From assembly GCA_029261855.1 (NCBI GenBank), contig JAJDAN010000082.1:1-41419 (forward strand): a DNA stretch of 41,419 nt, written 5' to 3'. The stretch's first letter is position 1. Each line of letters begins with the position of its first letter. The DNA comes from Deltaproteobacteria bacterium. GTDB taxonomy: Bacteria > Myxococcota_A > UBA9160 > UBA4427. Below are positions 1 to 8,897 of the stretch, piece by piece. Under the pieces are notes generated by a model, which saw only the letters and a program-made list of their open reading frames with translations, was not told the origin of the DNA and did not search any database. Position numbers and translations under genes: made by a program.

Positions 1-1
1 G

Positions 2-208
2 AGCATGGCCGAGGTGTGCGCGCTGCTGGCCGAGGCCGGCGTCCCGAGTTCGCCGAGCTACTCCGCAGCCGACATCGAGCGGGACCCCCACGTCGCCGAG
101 CACCAGATGCTGCTGTCCGTCGAGCGTCCCGACGAGGGCCCACCGCTCCGAATCGCCGGCAATCCCATCAAGTTGTCGGACGCCCCTCCGACCCAGGCGA
201 CGCACTGA
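2..208 (+). CDS. CaiB/BaiF family CoA-transferase, C-terminal fragment (5' end outside window)
   Basis: This is the C-terminal part of a class III (CaiB/BaiF) CoA-transferase, a family that moves CoA between acyl acids. The reading frame is open from the window edge and ends at a TGA at 206-208. The visible segment has the family's late motif, with AGVPSSPSYSAADIERDPHV followed by LRIAGNPIKLSDAPP. The normal end of these proteins (LGEHTDEVL and following) is missing from this frame but is encoded right after it one frame away, so the gene appears frameshifted here (see the next entry). The ATG at position 5 is internal to the family alignment and is not a real start. The gene is convergent with the DUF1329 gene that follows. 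Family assignment is confident; substrate is unknown. Confidence 0.8.
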   Translation, partial: SMAEVCALLAEAGVPSSPSYSAADIERDPHVAEHQMLLSVERPDEGPPLRIAGNPIKLSDAPPTQATH

Positions 209-366
209 CCCTCGGCGAACACACCGATGAGGTGCTGACCGAGGAGCAGGGCCTCAGCCCGGGTGAGCTGGCCGCGCTACCCGACGAGGGGATCACCGCG
301 TCGCAGGAGCAGCCCGAGCTTTCCCCTCTCAGCGGCGACCGACTCGCCGCAGAGAATCCGGCGTGA
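199..366 (+). pseudogene. Out-of-frame C-terminal tail of the CaiB/BaiF CoA-transferase
   Basis: Read in the frame starting at 199, this stretch encodes LGEHTDEVLTEEQGLSPGEL followed by AALPDEGIT. That is the expected extreme C-terminus of CaiB/BaiF proteins. It lies in the -1 frame relative to the gene ending at 208, so one missing base between about 190 and 205 would explain the break. The frame then runs past the usual family end to a stop at 364-366, overlapping the 3' end of the opposing DUF1329 gene by 38 bases, so the native stop may also be lost. Either the gene is decaying or the assembly has a 1-base error; sequence alone cannot decide. Confidence 0.7.
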
Positions 367-1711
367 AGAAGCTCTCATTCGGGATGTCGCCGCTTCGTCC
401 CGCCAGGAAGTCGTCCGGCTCTTCTTCGGTTTTCAGACCGTCCACCACGTAGCGACCGGCGACCAGGTCGTAGGTGATCGTACCCTGCAGGTTGCACGTC
501 GGGACCTCGGGGAGATGCGTCAGGAAGCCCTCCTGAACTCGCCACAGCTCGCCCTGTTTGTCGTACATGTCTTCGACCAGGGCCAGCCAAGTATCCTCGT
601 CGAGATAGAACCGCCGCTTTGCGTAGACGTGGCGCTTGCCGGCGGCCACCGTCGCCTCGACGACCCAGACACGATGCAGCTCGTAGCGGATCAGGTCGCG
701 CTGCGGGTACTGGCCACTCAGGATCTTCTCGTACTTCAGCCCCGTGCCGTGATTGATCGCGAAGACGTTGTAGGGGACGTACATCTCCTGTTTACCGACG
801 AGCTTCCAGTCGAAGCGATCGATGATCCCAGTGAACATGCGGGACTGATCCGTCGTCATCAGACCTTCGGTGCCGGCGAGCGGGTTGTCGTAGGCGACGG
901 TCGGCGCCCGCCTCACCCGACGCTGCCCGGGGTTGTAGATCCAGGCGCGGCGTTGGTCGTTCACCATCTCGTGCACCAGGACGACGCTGCCGGCGAGACG
1001 CGGCGGGCTCAGTCGTTCGACCACCGCCAGGGTCGAGCGCCCCTTGGCCTCGTCGCTGTCCGCGATGTTCGGCTTGAAGATCAGGGGGTCCGACGTGAGC
1101 CGGAACTGCGACACCGTCATGTCGCCCGAGCGGGTCGGCGCGATGACTGCATTGTTCTCGACCCAGCCCTCGGACACGAACGAGTAGATGTGATTCCAGA
1201 TGGCCTCGGCCCCGTTCTGGGGGATCGGGAACAGTACGGGATGCCAGCCGGCGACGAGATAGACGCGATCCTGGTCGAGGCGTGCGGTCGTGGCGTTCTT
1301 GCGGGTCGCTTCGTAGATCCAGTCAGGGTGGCCACAGCTGCGTCGGGTCGGGTAGATGTCCATCCGGTAGCCGGGCTGGGTCGCGAACAGAGCCTGCTGT
1401 CCCGCCGACAGCTTGTCCCGGTACTGGTCGAGGTTGCTGGCGTCGATCGAGAAGAGCGGACGATCGTCGGCGAATAGATCGATGCGCGGCCCGCCCCGTT
1501 TCCAGTCGGGCGACGGCGTCTTGATGCCGCCGGTCCACTCGGGGATGCTGCCGTCGTCGTTGGCCGCACGCTCGGCACCGATCGGGGTCAGGTCCTGCCC
1601 GAGACGTGCGGCCTGCTGCTCGTCGACTTCCGCCGATGCCGCAAGCGGAAGCGCGCACAGCGCGAGCGCGACCCTACACGGCGCCAGTGCGCCGAGGACG
1701 ATGCGCTTCAT
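329..1711 (-). CDS. DUF1329 family envelope protein (460 aa)
   Basis: DUF1329 proteins are exported envelope proteins of unknown biochemical role, usually encoded beside DUF1302 barrels. The start at 1711 is preceded by an excellent ribosome site (gaggagggg) and gives MKRIVLG, a hydrophobic segment and an ASA cleavage site before EVDEQQAARL. An upstream ATG at 1756 would add 15 residues but has no such site. Family features are the N-terminal LTPIGAERAANDDGSIPEWT, a central RRAWIYNPGQRRVRRAP and the C-terminal YLDEDTWLALVEDMYDKQG. It lies 34 bases after the DUF1302 gene on the same strand, so the two are almost certainly one operon. The fold of the family suggests a lipid or lipoprotein handling role in the periplasm, but this is inference. 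Confidence 0.9.
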   Translation of the reverse strand: MKRIVLGALAPCRVALALCALPLAASAEVDEQQAARLGQDLTPIGAERAANDDGSIPEWTGGIKTPSPDWKRGGPRIDLFADDRPLFSIDASNLDQYRDKLSAGQQALFATQPGYRMDIYPTRRSCGHPDWIYEATRKNATTARLDQDRVYLVAGWHPVLFPIPQNGAEAIWNHIYSFVSEGWVENNAVIAPTRSGDMTVSQFRLTSDPLIFKPNIADSDEAKGRSTLAVVERLSPPRLAGSVVLVHEMVNDQRRAWIYNPGQRRVRRAPTVAYDNPLAGTEGLMTTDQSRMFTGIIDRFDWKLVGKQEMYVPYNVFAINHGTGLKYEKILSGQYPQRDLIRYELHRVWVVEATVAAGKRHVYAKRRFYLDEDTWLALVEDMYDKQGELWRVQEGFLTHLPEVPTCNLQGTITYDLVAGRYVVDGLKTEEEPDDFLAGRSGDIPNESFFTPDSLRRVGRR

Positions 1712-1745
1712 TGCCCCTCCTCGTCCGGCTCGTCCGGACCCCGCT

Positions 1746-3584
1746 TCAGAATGCATACGAGACGCTGAGCCCGAAGAAATCGCGGTCGTTGCTGCCGTTC
1801 CGCTGGCCGCCCCCGAACGAGTTCGAGTAGGACACGACGCTTTTCCAGCGCTGCAGGTAGTTGAACTCGAGGCTGAGCCCCACCTGCATCACGTCCTCGT
1901 TGTAGCCCGCCTCGCTGGACGGCGTGATCCCGGCGACGTCGTGCCGGAACGCGACCACCGGCGACACCGCAATGGGGCTGCCGAGGAAGCGTTCGTAGTT
2001 GGCGGCGAGGCGCAGCTGGTAGCCGCCGCCCGTCTCGTCCGGACGGCCGACGCCCAGAGGACCGGCGTAGGCGCTGCGGCCACCCTTCAGCTGCGGGTAG
2101 TGGGTGACCCCGAACTCGGCGATGAAGTTCATCTCGGATGCCCCGAGTGCGGATACCAGCAGTCCCCCGAAACGGTTCCCCGGACCGAAGACGTAGAGCG
2201 CGTTCGCGATGACCACCACCCGGTCGAGACGCCGGGCGCCGTCGACCTTGGCCGGGGCGGGCGGCGGCGTCAACAGATCGAGCACGAAAGCCGTGACCTG
2301 GGGGCCCGTATTCAAGGGCGTGGGCTGATCGAAGCGATACGAAGCCTCGAAGCCCAGTGCCCAATCCGCGACCACGGTGTTGAGACTGAGCCCGACGAGA
2401 TCGATGTTGTTCTTGTACTCCACGATGTAGCCCGCGTCGCAGCCCGGTTTCGGGGCGCCACCGGTCATCGTGTCGCCACACAGCGCGATGTTCAGCTCGC
2501 TGCCGCGGTAGCTCACCGTCGGGAACTTGTCGTGCAGCCGGATGTAGTAGGCCGCGAACTCGGTCTCGATGGAGTCGAGGTAGTAGCGGAGCGCTGCCCC
2601 GAACTGACCCTGGTCGCGCGCGTCCTTGCGGCGAAGCAGCGGGAATCCGTACGGGAAGGTGGCCAGGGCGCTGCCCCCGTTCGGACAGCCCATGCCCCGG
2701 TCGAAGTCGGGCGTGCCCTCGTCACCGCAGTTGCCGAAGTTCGTGTACTGTGCTTCGGCGCCGCGACTTACCAGATCGCTGGTCGAGAAGAAGGTGCCGA
2801 CGGGATCGATCAGCGTCTTCCGCCAGATCATCTGGTAGTAGGCCTCGATGCTCAGCTGGTCGTAGATCGTGGTGCTCAGTCGCACGATTGGAGCCGGCAA
2901 CAGCGCGTCGCGAAGCTCCGAACCCGCGAGCCGGATCTTCGTCACGTCCAGGGTACTGATGGCATTGATGCCTCCCTGGGTGAAGATGCTCTCGCCCCAG
3001 TTCAGCACCTGGTTGCCGACGCGCACGTCGGAGAAGCGGTCCCAGGCCTCGAAGCTCGCATACGCGTACGCGTCCAGGAAGAAGAAGTGCGCTCCGACCA
3101 CGCCGCTCTGCAGTACGCTGGATCGGAAGCGCTGCTCGCGATCCAGCGGCGTGCGATCGCCATAGCTCCGCTGCCCCTGGATGGCGTCCCCGAAGTAGCT
3201 GAACCGAACGAAGGCGCCGAACTCGCGCCAGTCGACCTGCAGGTCGTGGGTCGCTTGGGCGAGGACCGAGAAGAACTGCCCCTTGCCGTAGTTGAGGTTG
3301 CCGTCGTCGCTGTTGATCAGGCGACCCTGCGTGCCGAGGGAGTTGTCGCGATTGCAGCCCCCGTTGATGGTCGCGATCTGCTTGCAGTCCCGGCTCTGGG
3401 TTCGCAGGCTGGTGCTGAGGGTCAGGGACGAGTCGAGAGTGGCATCGACCTCGCCCCACTTCCAGTCGGCGGCGCCGGCGATGGGGGCCCAGAGGAGCAG
3501 CGCGACGTACAAGGGAACGAGCAGTATCCGGCCGGGGCGATGTGCGCCGACCTCGCGACGAGTAGATGCAATTCTGTCGCGCAT
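1746..3584 (-). CDS. DUF1302 family outer-membrane beta-barrel protein (612 aa)
   Basis: Predicted outer-membrane barrel, probably a channel or receptor for a hydrophobic compound. The N-terminus has a positively charged region, a hydrophobic core and an AGAA cleavage site near residue 38, then ADWKWGEVDATLDSSLT. The family signature is clear: VRVGNQVLNWGESIFTQGGI followed by NAISTLDVTKIRLAGSELR. The protein ends in Phe (SVSYAF), as BamA-assembled barrels do. The ATG at 3584 follows a gggagggg ribosome site. It leads an operon with the DUF1329 gene and is divergent from the RND-propeller fusion gene at 3724, with 139 bases between them that must hold both promoters. DUF1302, DUF1329, an MMPL transporter and a YCF48 protein commonly occur together in proteobacteria; their joint function is not established. 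Confidence 0.9.
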   Translation of the reverse strand: MRDRIASTRREVGAHRPGRILLVPLYVALLLWAPIAGAADWKWGEVDATLDSSLTLSTSLRTQSRDCKQIATINGGCNRDNSLGTQGRLINSDDGNLNYGKGQFFSVLAQATHDLQVDWREFGAFVRFSYFGDAIQGQRSYGDRTPLDREQRFRSSVLQSGVVGAHFFFLDAYAYASFEAWDRFSDVRVGNQVLNWGESIFTQGGINAISTLDVTKIRLAGSELRDALLPAPIVRLSTTIYDQLSIEAYYQMIWRKTLIDPVGTFFSTSDLVSRGAEAQYTNFGNCGDEGTPDFDRGMGCPNGGSALATFPYGFPLLRRKDARDQGQFGAALRYYLDSIETEFAAYYIRLHDKFPTVSYRGSELNIALCGDTMTGGAPKPGCDAGYIVEYKNNIDLVGLSLNTVVADWALGFEASYRFDQPTPLNTGPQVTAFVLDLLTPPPAPAKVDGARRLDRVVVIANALYVFGPGNRFGGLLVSALGASEMNFIAEFGVTHYPQLKGGRSAYAGPLGVGRPDETGGGYQLRLAANYERFLGSPIAVSPVVAFRHDVAGITPSSEAGYNEDVMQVGLSLEFNYLQRWKSVVSYSNSFGGGQRNGSNDRDFFGLSVSYAF

Positions 3585-3723
3585 GCATTACCCCTCCCTC
3601 TGGCGGGGCCATCGTAACCCGCTTTCGAGCCGTCTGGACAGCTCCGTCGCACGAGCGTCGACTGTGGCAGTAGGAGACGGGCGCACGGAGCGGGCTCGCG
3701 CGGGGTCACCGAGGAATGAGCCG

Positions 3724-6700
3724 ATGACCGAGGCCATTGAACGGCTTCTGTTCCGCTTCCGCGGAATCGCGCTGATCGTGCTGGGCCTGTTCACCGTCGT
3801 GATGGCCGGCTTCGCCGGCCAGATCCGTCTGGAGACCTCCTTCGAGAAGCACCTCCCGCTCGGACACCCCTACATCGGCACCTTTCTCGAGTACCGCAGC
3901 GAGCTCGTCGGCGTAAACCGTGTGGTGCTCGTCCTCCGCGCGAAGCAGGGAGACATTTGGGACGTCGACTACCTGCGCAAGCTGTCCGAGGCGACGGATG
4001 CCCTCACCTTCATGCCCGGCGTCGACCGCCGGACCGTCACGTCACTCTGGACGCCGAACATACGGACCATCGAGATCACCGAAGAGGGAATGGTCGCAGA
4101 GGACGTGATCGGCGGAGAGGTCACGATTGAGAATCTCGAGGTGGACGAGGTCGCTCGGATCAGGGACCGGGTCATCCAGGCAGGCCTCGTCGGCCGCCTC
4201 GTCTCGAACGACTTCAGCGCCGCCATGGTGGTGGCCGAGGCCCTCGATGTGTCAATCGGCGGCCAGCAGAGCAGCGTGCTCGAGCTGGCCGACCGCCTCG
4301 AGGAGCTGCGCGCGCAGCTGAGCGACGACGAGTACGACGTCCATCTGCTTGGCTTCGTGACCATGACCGGCTTCATCGCGCGGGGCGCGCGGACGGTGGT
4401 GATCTTCTTCGTGGTCGCTTTCCTGCTCACGGGAGCTGCCGTCCACCTGTACTGCCGTTCGTGGAAGCTGACGGCCCTGCCCTTGCTGTGCTCGCTCGTC
4501 TCCGCCGTGTGGCAATTCGGCGCGATGCGGATCCTGGGCTACGGGGTCGATCCCCTTGCCATCCTGGTGCCATTCCTCGTCTTCGCGATCGGCGTTTCCC
4601 ACGGCATCCAACAGATCAACCTGATCGGCGCGCGCATCGTCGCCGGGGACGACGCGCAGACTGCGGCGCGGGCGGCCTTTCGCGGCCTGCTCGTGCCAGG
4701 CTCGATGGCACTGGTCACAGATCTCGTCGCCTTCGTGACGCTCGTCCTGATCCCGATCCCCATGGTACAGGACCTCGGCGTCACGGCGGCCATCGGCGTC
4801 GCCTTCAAGGTGGTCTCGAACCTGCTGTTGCTCCCGGTGATCGCCTCCTACCTGCAGCTGGATGGGAGCTTCGCGGAACGAACACGCGGCTCGCGCGCGA
4901 TGGTCGCGCGCATCATGGGTATCGTCGGACAGCTGGCGGAGCCACGGCACGCAGCGCGCACCCTGGCCGCCTTCGCGATCGTTCTCGGCCTCGCCGCCTG
5001 GCAGGGTGCTGGACGTCACATCGGAGACCTGCACGCCGGCGCGACCGAGCTTCGCCCCGAGTCGCTCTACAACCAGGACGCGGAGCTGATTGTCGAGAAG
5101 TTCGATCTCGGTCTCGACGTACTGCTCGTCGTCGCCGAGACCCATCCCCAGTCGTGCATCGACTACGAAACCCTGGCCTATATAGACCGCTTCACCTGGC
5201 ACATGCTGAACGTTCCGGGGGTTCTATCGGGCATGTCGGCGCCTCTCGTCGCCAAGGCCATCAACGCTGCGTGGAACGAAGGAAATCTCGCGTGGCGTTC
5301 CCTGCCGCGCGACCGCTACGCGCTCGTCCAGGCAACGTCGTCGATCCCGTCGGCGCTCGGGGTCGTGAACGCCGACTGCACCCTCATGCCCATCTCGCTC
5401 TACACGAGCGACCACCGGGCCGAGACCATCACTCGGGTCATGCAGGCCGCCCGGGACTTCCGCAACCAGAACCCCAGCGACCGAGTGAACCTGAGACTGG
5501 CCAGCGGAAACATCGGGATCCAGGCGGGGACCAACGAGGCTCTCGCACGCTCGGAGTTTCCCATGATGCTCTACGCCTACGCGAGCGTCGTGTTCCTCGT
5601 GCTCCTGACCTACCGTAGCCTGCGCGCCGTAATCTGCTGCACACTGCCGCTGACCGTCTCCACCTTCGTCGGATACTGGTTCATGAAGGAGCTGCAGATC
5701 GGCGTCAAGGTCGCGACCCTGCCCGTCATGGTGCTCGCCGTCGGAATCGGCGTCGACTACGCGTTCTACATCTATGCGCGGCTGCAGCAACACCTGGACG
5801 CGGGCCTGGACGTCACGACGGCCTACAAGCGAGCGCTGCTGGAGACGGGCAACGCCGTGGCCTTCACCGCCGTCACCCTCGCAGTCGGTGTGGCCACCTG
5901 GTCGGCGTCGCCCCTAAAGTTCCAGGCCGACATGGGCGCCCTGCTCTCGTTCATGTTCGTCATCAACATGCTGACGGCGGTGACCCTGCTGCCGGCGCTG
6001 GCGGTGATGCTCGATCGCTTGTGGCCATCCCGCACTCCGGTCGCGGCGGGCCTCTTCCTGCTGGCGCTGATCATGCCGCGCGACCTGCATGCGGAGACCG
6101 ACCTCGCGACCAGCGCGGCCGAGCCCTCACCCATCGCCGCAAAGACCCTGCTCCTCGACGCGACCTGGGCCGGCGATCGCGCCGTCGCTGTAGGCGCATG
6201 GGGACATGTCCTCCTTTCCGACGATGCGGGCGTCAGCTGGCGTCAGGCTTCGTCGGTGCCCACCCGCGCAGTCCTCACCGGTGTCAGCTTCGCGGACGAG
6301 CACCTCGGCTGGGCGGTCGGCCACGACGGGGTCGTGATCCACACGCGCGACGGTGGGGAAAGCTGGACGCTGCAACGAGCGGCCCCGGAAGAGGACACCC
6401 CCCTCTTCTCCGTCCTGTTCGACGACCCCTTTCGCGGCACTGCGGTGGGCGCCTTCGGTCTTGCGATCCGAACAGTGGACGGCGGAGCGACCTGGACGCG
6501 CTTCGAGGTGGCTGACTCGCAGACGCCCGACGAAGAGCTGGCGGATCCGCACCTGGCCCGGCTCTTCCGGGCACCGGACGGTGCCGACTACATCGCCGCC
6601 GAGCGCGGAACCGTCTACCACGCCGATCCGGCGGCCACCTCCTTCCGCGCACTTGCGACCGGGTACGACGGCTCGCTGTGGGGGGGACTCGCGCTGCCGG

Positions 6701-7020
6701 ACGGGGCACTGCTCGTCTTCGGACTGCGTGGCCACGTCTTCCGCAGCGACGACCGGGGCGATAGCTGGGAGCGCATCGAGGTTGCGACCCACCAGTCCCT
6801 AGGCGGCGCGGCGATGCTCCCGGACGGCGCCATCTTCATCGCCGGGCTTGGGGGTAGCGTCGCCAGGAGCCTCGACGCGGGAAGAAGCTTCGAGGTCTTC
6901 ACACGAGAGAGCCGGCGCGGCGCGCGTGCGGTGCTCGCGACGGGCCGTGAGCGACTTCTGCTGTTCGGAGAAGGCGGCGTCGAGGCCTTCGAACTGCCTC
7001 CCCCGGCCCCTACGCGCTAG
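3724..7020 (+). CDS. RND/MMPL family transporter fused to a YCF48/BNR-repeat propeller (1098 aa)
   Basis: Residues 1-765 form an RND transporter of the MMPL/HpnN type: TM1 near 15-35, a periplasmic domain, TM2-6 near 220-395, a second periplasmic domain and TM7-12 near 615-760. The TM10 motif GIGVDYAFYIYA carries D678, expected for proton coupling; the matching TM4 position is GVSHGIQQIN (S292, H293). Around 766-790 lies an extra hydrophobic stretch ending PRDLHAETD, which looks like a former signal peptide. Residues 791-1098 are a YCF48/sialidase-like propeller with five Asp-box motifs (DDAGVSW, RDGGESW, VDGGATW, DDRGDSW, LDAGRSF). In related clusters these are normally two genes. The start at 3724 follows a gagga ribosome site; the open frame further upstream is noncoding. 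Substrate unknown, probably lipophilic. Confidence 0.88.
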   Translation: MTEAIERLLFRFRGIALIVLGLFTVVMAGFAGQIRLETSFEKHLPLGHPYIGTFLEYRSELVGVNRVVLVLRAKQGDIWDVDYLRKLSEATDALTFMPGVDRRTVTSLWTPNIRTIEITEEGMVAEDVIGGEVTIENLEVDEVARIRDRVIQAGLVGRLVSNDFSAAMVVAEALDVSIGGQQSSVLELADRLEELRAQLSDDEYDVHLLGFVTMTGFIARGARTVVIFFVVAFLLTGAAVHLYCRSWKLTALPLLCSLVSAVWQFGAMRILGYGVDPLAILVPFLVFAIGVSHGIQQINLIGARIVAGDDAQTAARAAFRGLLVPGSMALVTDLVAFVTLVLIPIPMVQDLGVTAAIGVAFKVVSNLLLLPVIASYLQLDGSFAERTRGSRAMVARIMGIVGQLAEPRHAARTLAAFAIVLGLAAWQGAGRHIGDLHAGATELRPESLYNQDAELIVEKFDLGLDVLLVVAETHPQSCIDYETLAYIDRFTWHMLNVPGVLSGMSAPLVAKAINAAWNEGNLAWRSLPRDRYALVQATSSIPSALGVVNADCTLMPISLYTSDHRAETITRVMQAARDFRNQNPSDRVNLRLASGNIGIQAGTNEALARSEFPMMLYAYASVVFLVLLTYRSLRAVICCTLPLTVSTFVGYWFMKELQIGVKVATLPVMVLAVGIGVDYAFYIYARLQQHLDAGLDVTTAYKRALLETGNAVAFTAVTLAVGVATWSASPLKFQADMGALLSFMFVINMLTAVTLLPALAVMLDRLWPSRTPVAAGLFLLALIMPRDLHAETDLATSAAEPSPIAAKTLLLDATWAGDRAVAVGAWGHVLLSDDAGVSWRQASSVPTRAVLTGVSFADEHLGWAVGHDGVVIHTRDGGESWTLQRAAPEEDTPLFSVLFDDPFRGTAVGAFGLAIRTVDGGATWTRFEVADSQTPDEELADPHLARLFRAPDGADYIAAERGTVYHADPAATSFRALATGYDGSLWGGLALPDGALLVFGLRGHVFRSDDRGDSWERIEVATHQSLGGAAMLPDGAIFIAGLGGSVARSLDAGRSFEVFTRESRRGARAVLATGRERLLLFGEGGVEAFELPPPAPTR

Positions 7021-7022
7021 CT

Positions 7023-7158
7023 GCTAGCACTCAATCTCCGCGACCTTCACCCTCCGGTCCGGGGGCCGCGGATCTCGGGCACTATCGGCGCTCTCGCCCC
7101 CCTCGAAGCTGCACCGGCTTTGCGATCGCTTAGCTCTCGCGGGTTTGCTTCTCGCTAG
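7023..7158. repeat. Dispersed intergenic repeat, family A, copy 1
   Basis: This fills the gap between the convergent RND-propeller and metF genes. Two blocks are shared with the copies near 19.9-20.2 kb: GCTAGCAC then ATCTCCGCGACCT at 7023-7046, and CTCCGGTCCG, GGGCCGCGGATCT, GGCACTATC and TCTCGC at 7052-7097. A further match (CTCTCGCGGGTTTG) lies at the right end. The roughly 45-base hairpin segment present between the blocks in the other copies is missing here. The metF stop codon lies inside the right end. No ORF is seen in it. Confidence 0.75.
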
Positions 7159-8057
7159 CCCAGGCCCAGGTTTCGGTAGATCTCTTTTGCGGCTTCGGAC
7201 TTGTTGAGGGTGTAGAGGTGGATTCCGGCTATGCCGTGGTCGAGGAGGTCTCGGCATTGTTCGGTGGCCCAGTGGGTTCCGACTCGTTCGACGGCTTCGT
7301 CGTCGTTGCAGCGGGCGATGGCCTTTTGGAGGGCGGCGGGGAAGCGGGCTCCGAGGGCTAGCTCTGCCATTCTCTTCATGCCGGCTGCGGTGGTGATGGG
7401 CATGATGCCGGCGACGATGGGGACGTCGATGTTGGCCAGGGCGCAGCGTTCTCGGAAGTCGTCCAGGTCCCGGTTGTCGAAGAAGAGCTGGGTGACGATG
7501 TAGTCGGCTCCTTCGTCGACCTTCGCCTTCAGGTGATCCATCTCGATCAGGCGGTTGGGGGTCGCGGGGTGACCTTCCGGGAAGCCGGCGACCCCGACCC
7601 CGAAGCCCTTGGCGTCCGGGTGGGCGCCGCTGTCGTTGAAGCGGCGAATGAAGCGGACCAGATCGGCAGCGTGCTGGAAGGCGTCGGCGCTGCGGTCATA
7701 GCTGGACGAGGCGGCCGAGGCGGCGGGCGGATCGCCACCGAGCGCCATGATGTTTCCGACGCCGGCCTCGGCGTAGCGGGTCAGGATGTCCTGGATCTCG
7801 GTCTCGTCGTGCAGCACGCAGGTGAGGTGCGGGATCGGATCCAGCGACGTCGTGGTCTTGATGCGCACCACCAGGTCGTGGGTGAGGTCGCGGGTCGACC
7901 CGCCGGCCCCATAGGTCACGGAAACGAAGTCGGGCCGCAGGGCCTCGAGGTCGGTGATGGCGCGAAAGAGCGATTCGGCCCCGCGCGCGGTCTTCGGCGG
8001 GAAGAACTCGAAGGACCAGGCGGTGTCGTCGCCTGCGTAGACGTCGCGTGCATGCAT
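7155..8057 (-). CDS. metF: 5,10-methylenetetrahydrofolate reductase (300 aa)
   Basis: MetF reduces 5,10-methylene-THF to 5-methyl-THF with a bound flavin, supplying methyl groups to methionine synthase. The protein is a single TIM-barrel domain of normal bacterial length. Visible family motifs are WSFEFFPPKT, with E17 as the expected catalytic Glu, VSVTYGAGGSTRD, NIMALGGDPP, GVAGFPEGHP, DYIVTQLFFDN and VPIVAGIMPI. The ATG at 8057 starts MHARDVYAGDD; the open frame continues upstream through xth without being coding. It lies 11 bases downstream of xth and probably shares the speA-xth-metF transcript. Its last codons and stop fall in a repeat (family A copy 1), so the C-terminal residues may differ from orthologues. 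Confidence 0.96.
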   Translation of the reverse strand: MHARDVYAGDDTAWSFEFFPPKTARGAESLFRAITDLEALRPDFVSVTYGAGGSTRDLTHDLVVRIKTTTSLDPIPHLTCVLHDETEIQDILTRYAEAGVGNIMALGGDPPAASAASSSYDRSADAFQHAADLVRFIRRFNDSGAHPDAKGFGVGVAGFPEGHPATPNRLIEMDHLKAKVDEGADYIVTQLFFDNRDLDDFRERCALANIDVPIVAGIMPITTAAGMKRMAELALGARFPAALQKAIARCNDDEAVERVGTHWATEQCRDLLDHGIAGIHLYTLNKSEAAKEIYRNLGLG

Positions 8058-8068
8058 GGCGGGGGATC

Positions 8069-8884
8069 TTACCGGCTTCGCCCCAGGGCGGCCGCGTCGA
8101 TCTCGACGCCGATCGGGCAGTGATCGGACCCGCGGACCTGGTGCTGGATGAAGGCACTGCGGACGAAGCGCATGGCTGCCGGCGACGCGAGCACGTAGTC
8201 GATGCGCCAGCCGACGTTGCGTTCGCGGGCGCCCATGCGCTGGCTCCACCAGGAATAGTGGCCCGGGCCTGGCTCGAAGTGACGGAAGCTGTCCACCCAG
8301 CCCGCGGCGAGCCAGCGGTCGAGTTCGGCTCGTTCTCGCGGCAGGAAGCCGCTGGTGTTCTTGTTGCCCTTGGGGCGGGCCAGGTCGATCTCGGTATGGG
8401 CCGTGTTGAAGTCGCCCATCACGAGTACGCGGTAGCCGCTGCGGCGGAGCCCCTCGACCCGCTCGAAGAGCGTGCGGTAGAAGGCCAGCTTGTAGGCGAC
8501 GCGGCCGTTGTCCCGGTCCTTGCCGTTGCCATTCGGGAAATAGCCGTTGACGACGACGAGGCGTCCGAAGCGCGCGATCTGCAGGCGGCCCTCGCAGTCG
8601 AAGCGTCGCGCACCGAGCGCGGTCTCGAGCGCGTCGGGCTTGCGTCTCGAGAAGAGCCCGACGCCGCTGTAGCCCTTCCGTTCCGCGGGCTGGTAGTGGA
8701 CGTGCCAGCGGCCGTCGAGGGTCTTGGGTTGCAGCCCGCTCGGCAGGTCGTCGGGCAGGGCGCGTACCTCTTGCACGCCGACGATGTCGGCTCCCGACCG
8801 CCCGAGCCAGCGGGTGAAGCCCTTGCCGGCGGCCGCTCGGAGCCCGTTCACGTTCCAGGACAGGATGCGCAGTGTCTCGCTCAT
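8069..8884 (-). CDS. xth: Exodeoxyribonuclease III / AP endonuclease (271 aa)
   Basis: This enzyme of the endonuclease/exonuclease/phosphatase superfamily cuts DNA at abasic sites and trims 3' ends in base-excision repair. Conserved catalytic elements are present in order: ILSWNVNGLRA (N11), IVGVQEVRA (metal ligand E39), VVVNGYFPNG (Y115), LVMGDFNTAHTEIDL (D158, N160), GWRIDYVLAS, and the C-terminal GSDHCPIG (D254, H255). Length is normal for the family. It lies 13 bases after speA and 11 before metF, so it is probably co-transcribed with both. No strong ribosome site is visible before the ATG at 8884, consistent with translational coupling. Confidence 0.95.
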   Translation of the reverse strand: MSETLRILSWNVNGLRAAAGKGFTRWLGRSGADIVGVQEVRALPDDLPSGLQPKTLDGRWHVHYQPAERKGYSGVGLFSRRKPDALETALGARRFDCEGRLQIARFGRLVVVNGYFPNGNGKDRDNGRVAYKLAFYRTLFERVEGLRRSGYRVLVMGDFNTAHTEIDLARPKGNKNTSGFLPRERAELDRWLAAGWVDSFRHFEPGPGHYSWWSQRMGARERNVGWRIDYVLASPAAMRFVRSAFIQHQVRGSDHCPIGVEIDAAALGRSR

Positions 8885-8897
8885 GCAAGCACCGGCG

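Noticed and set aside
7155-8888. metF and xth as one long fused protein
   Set aside because: The metF frame stays open through xth only by base composition; a proper start at 8057 and full xth motifs in a different frame show two genes.
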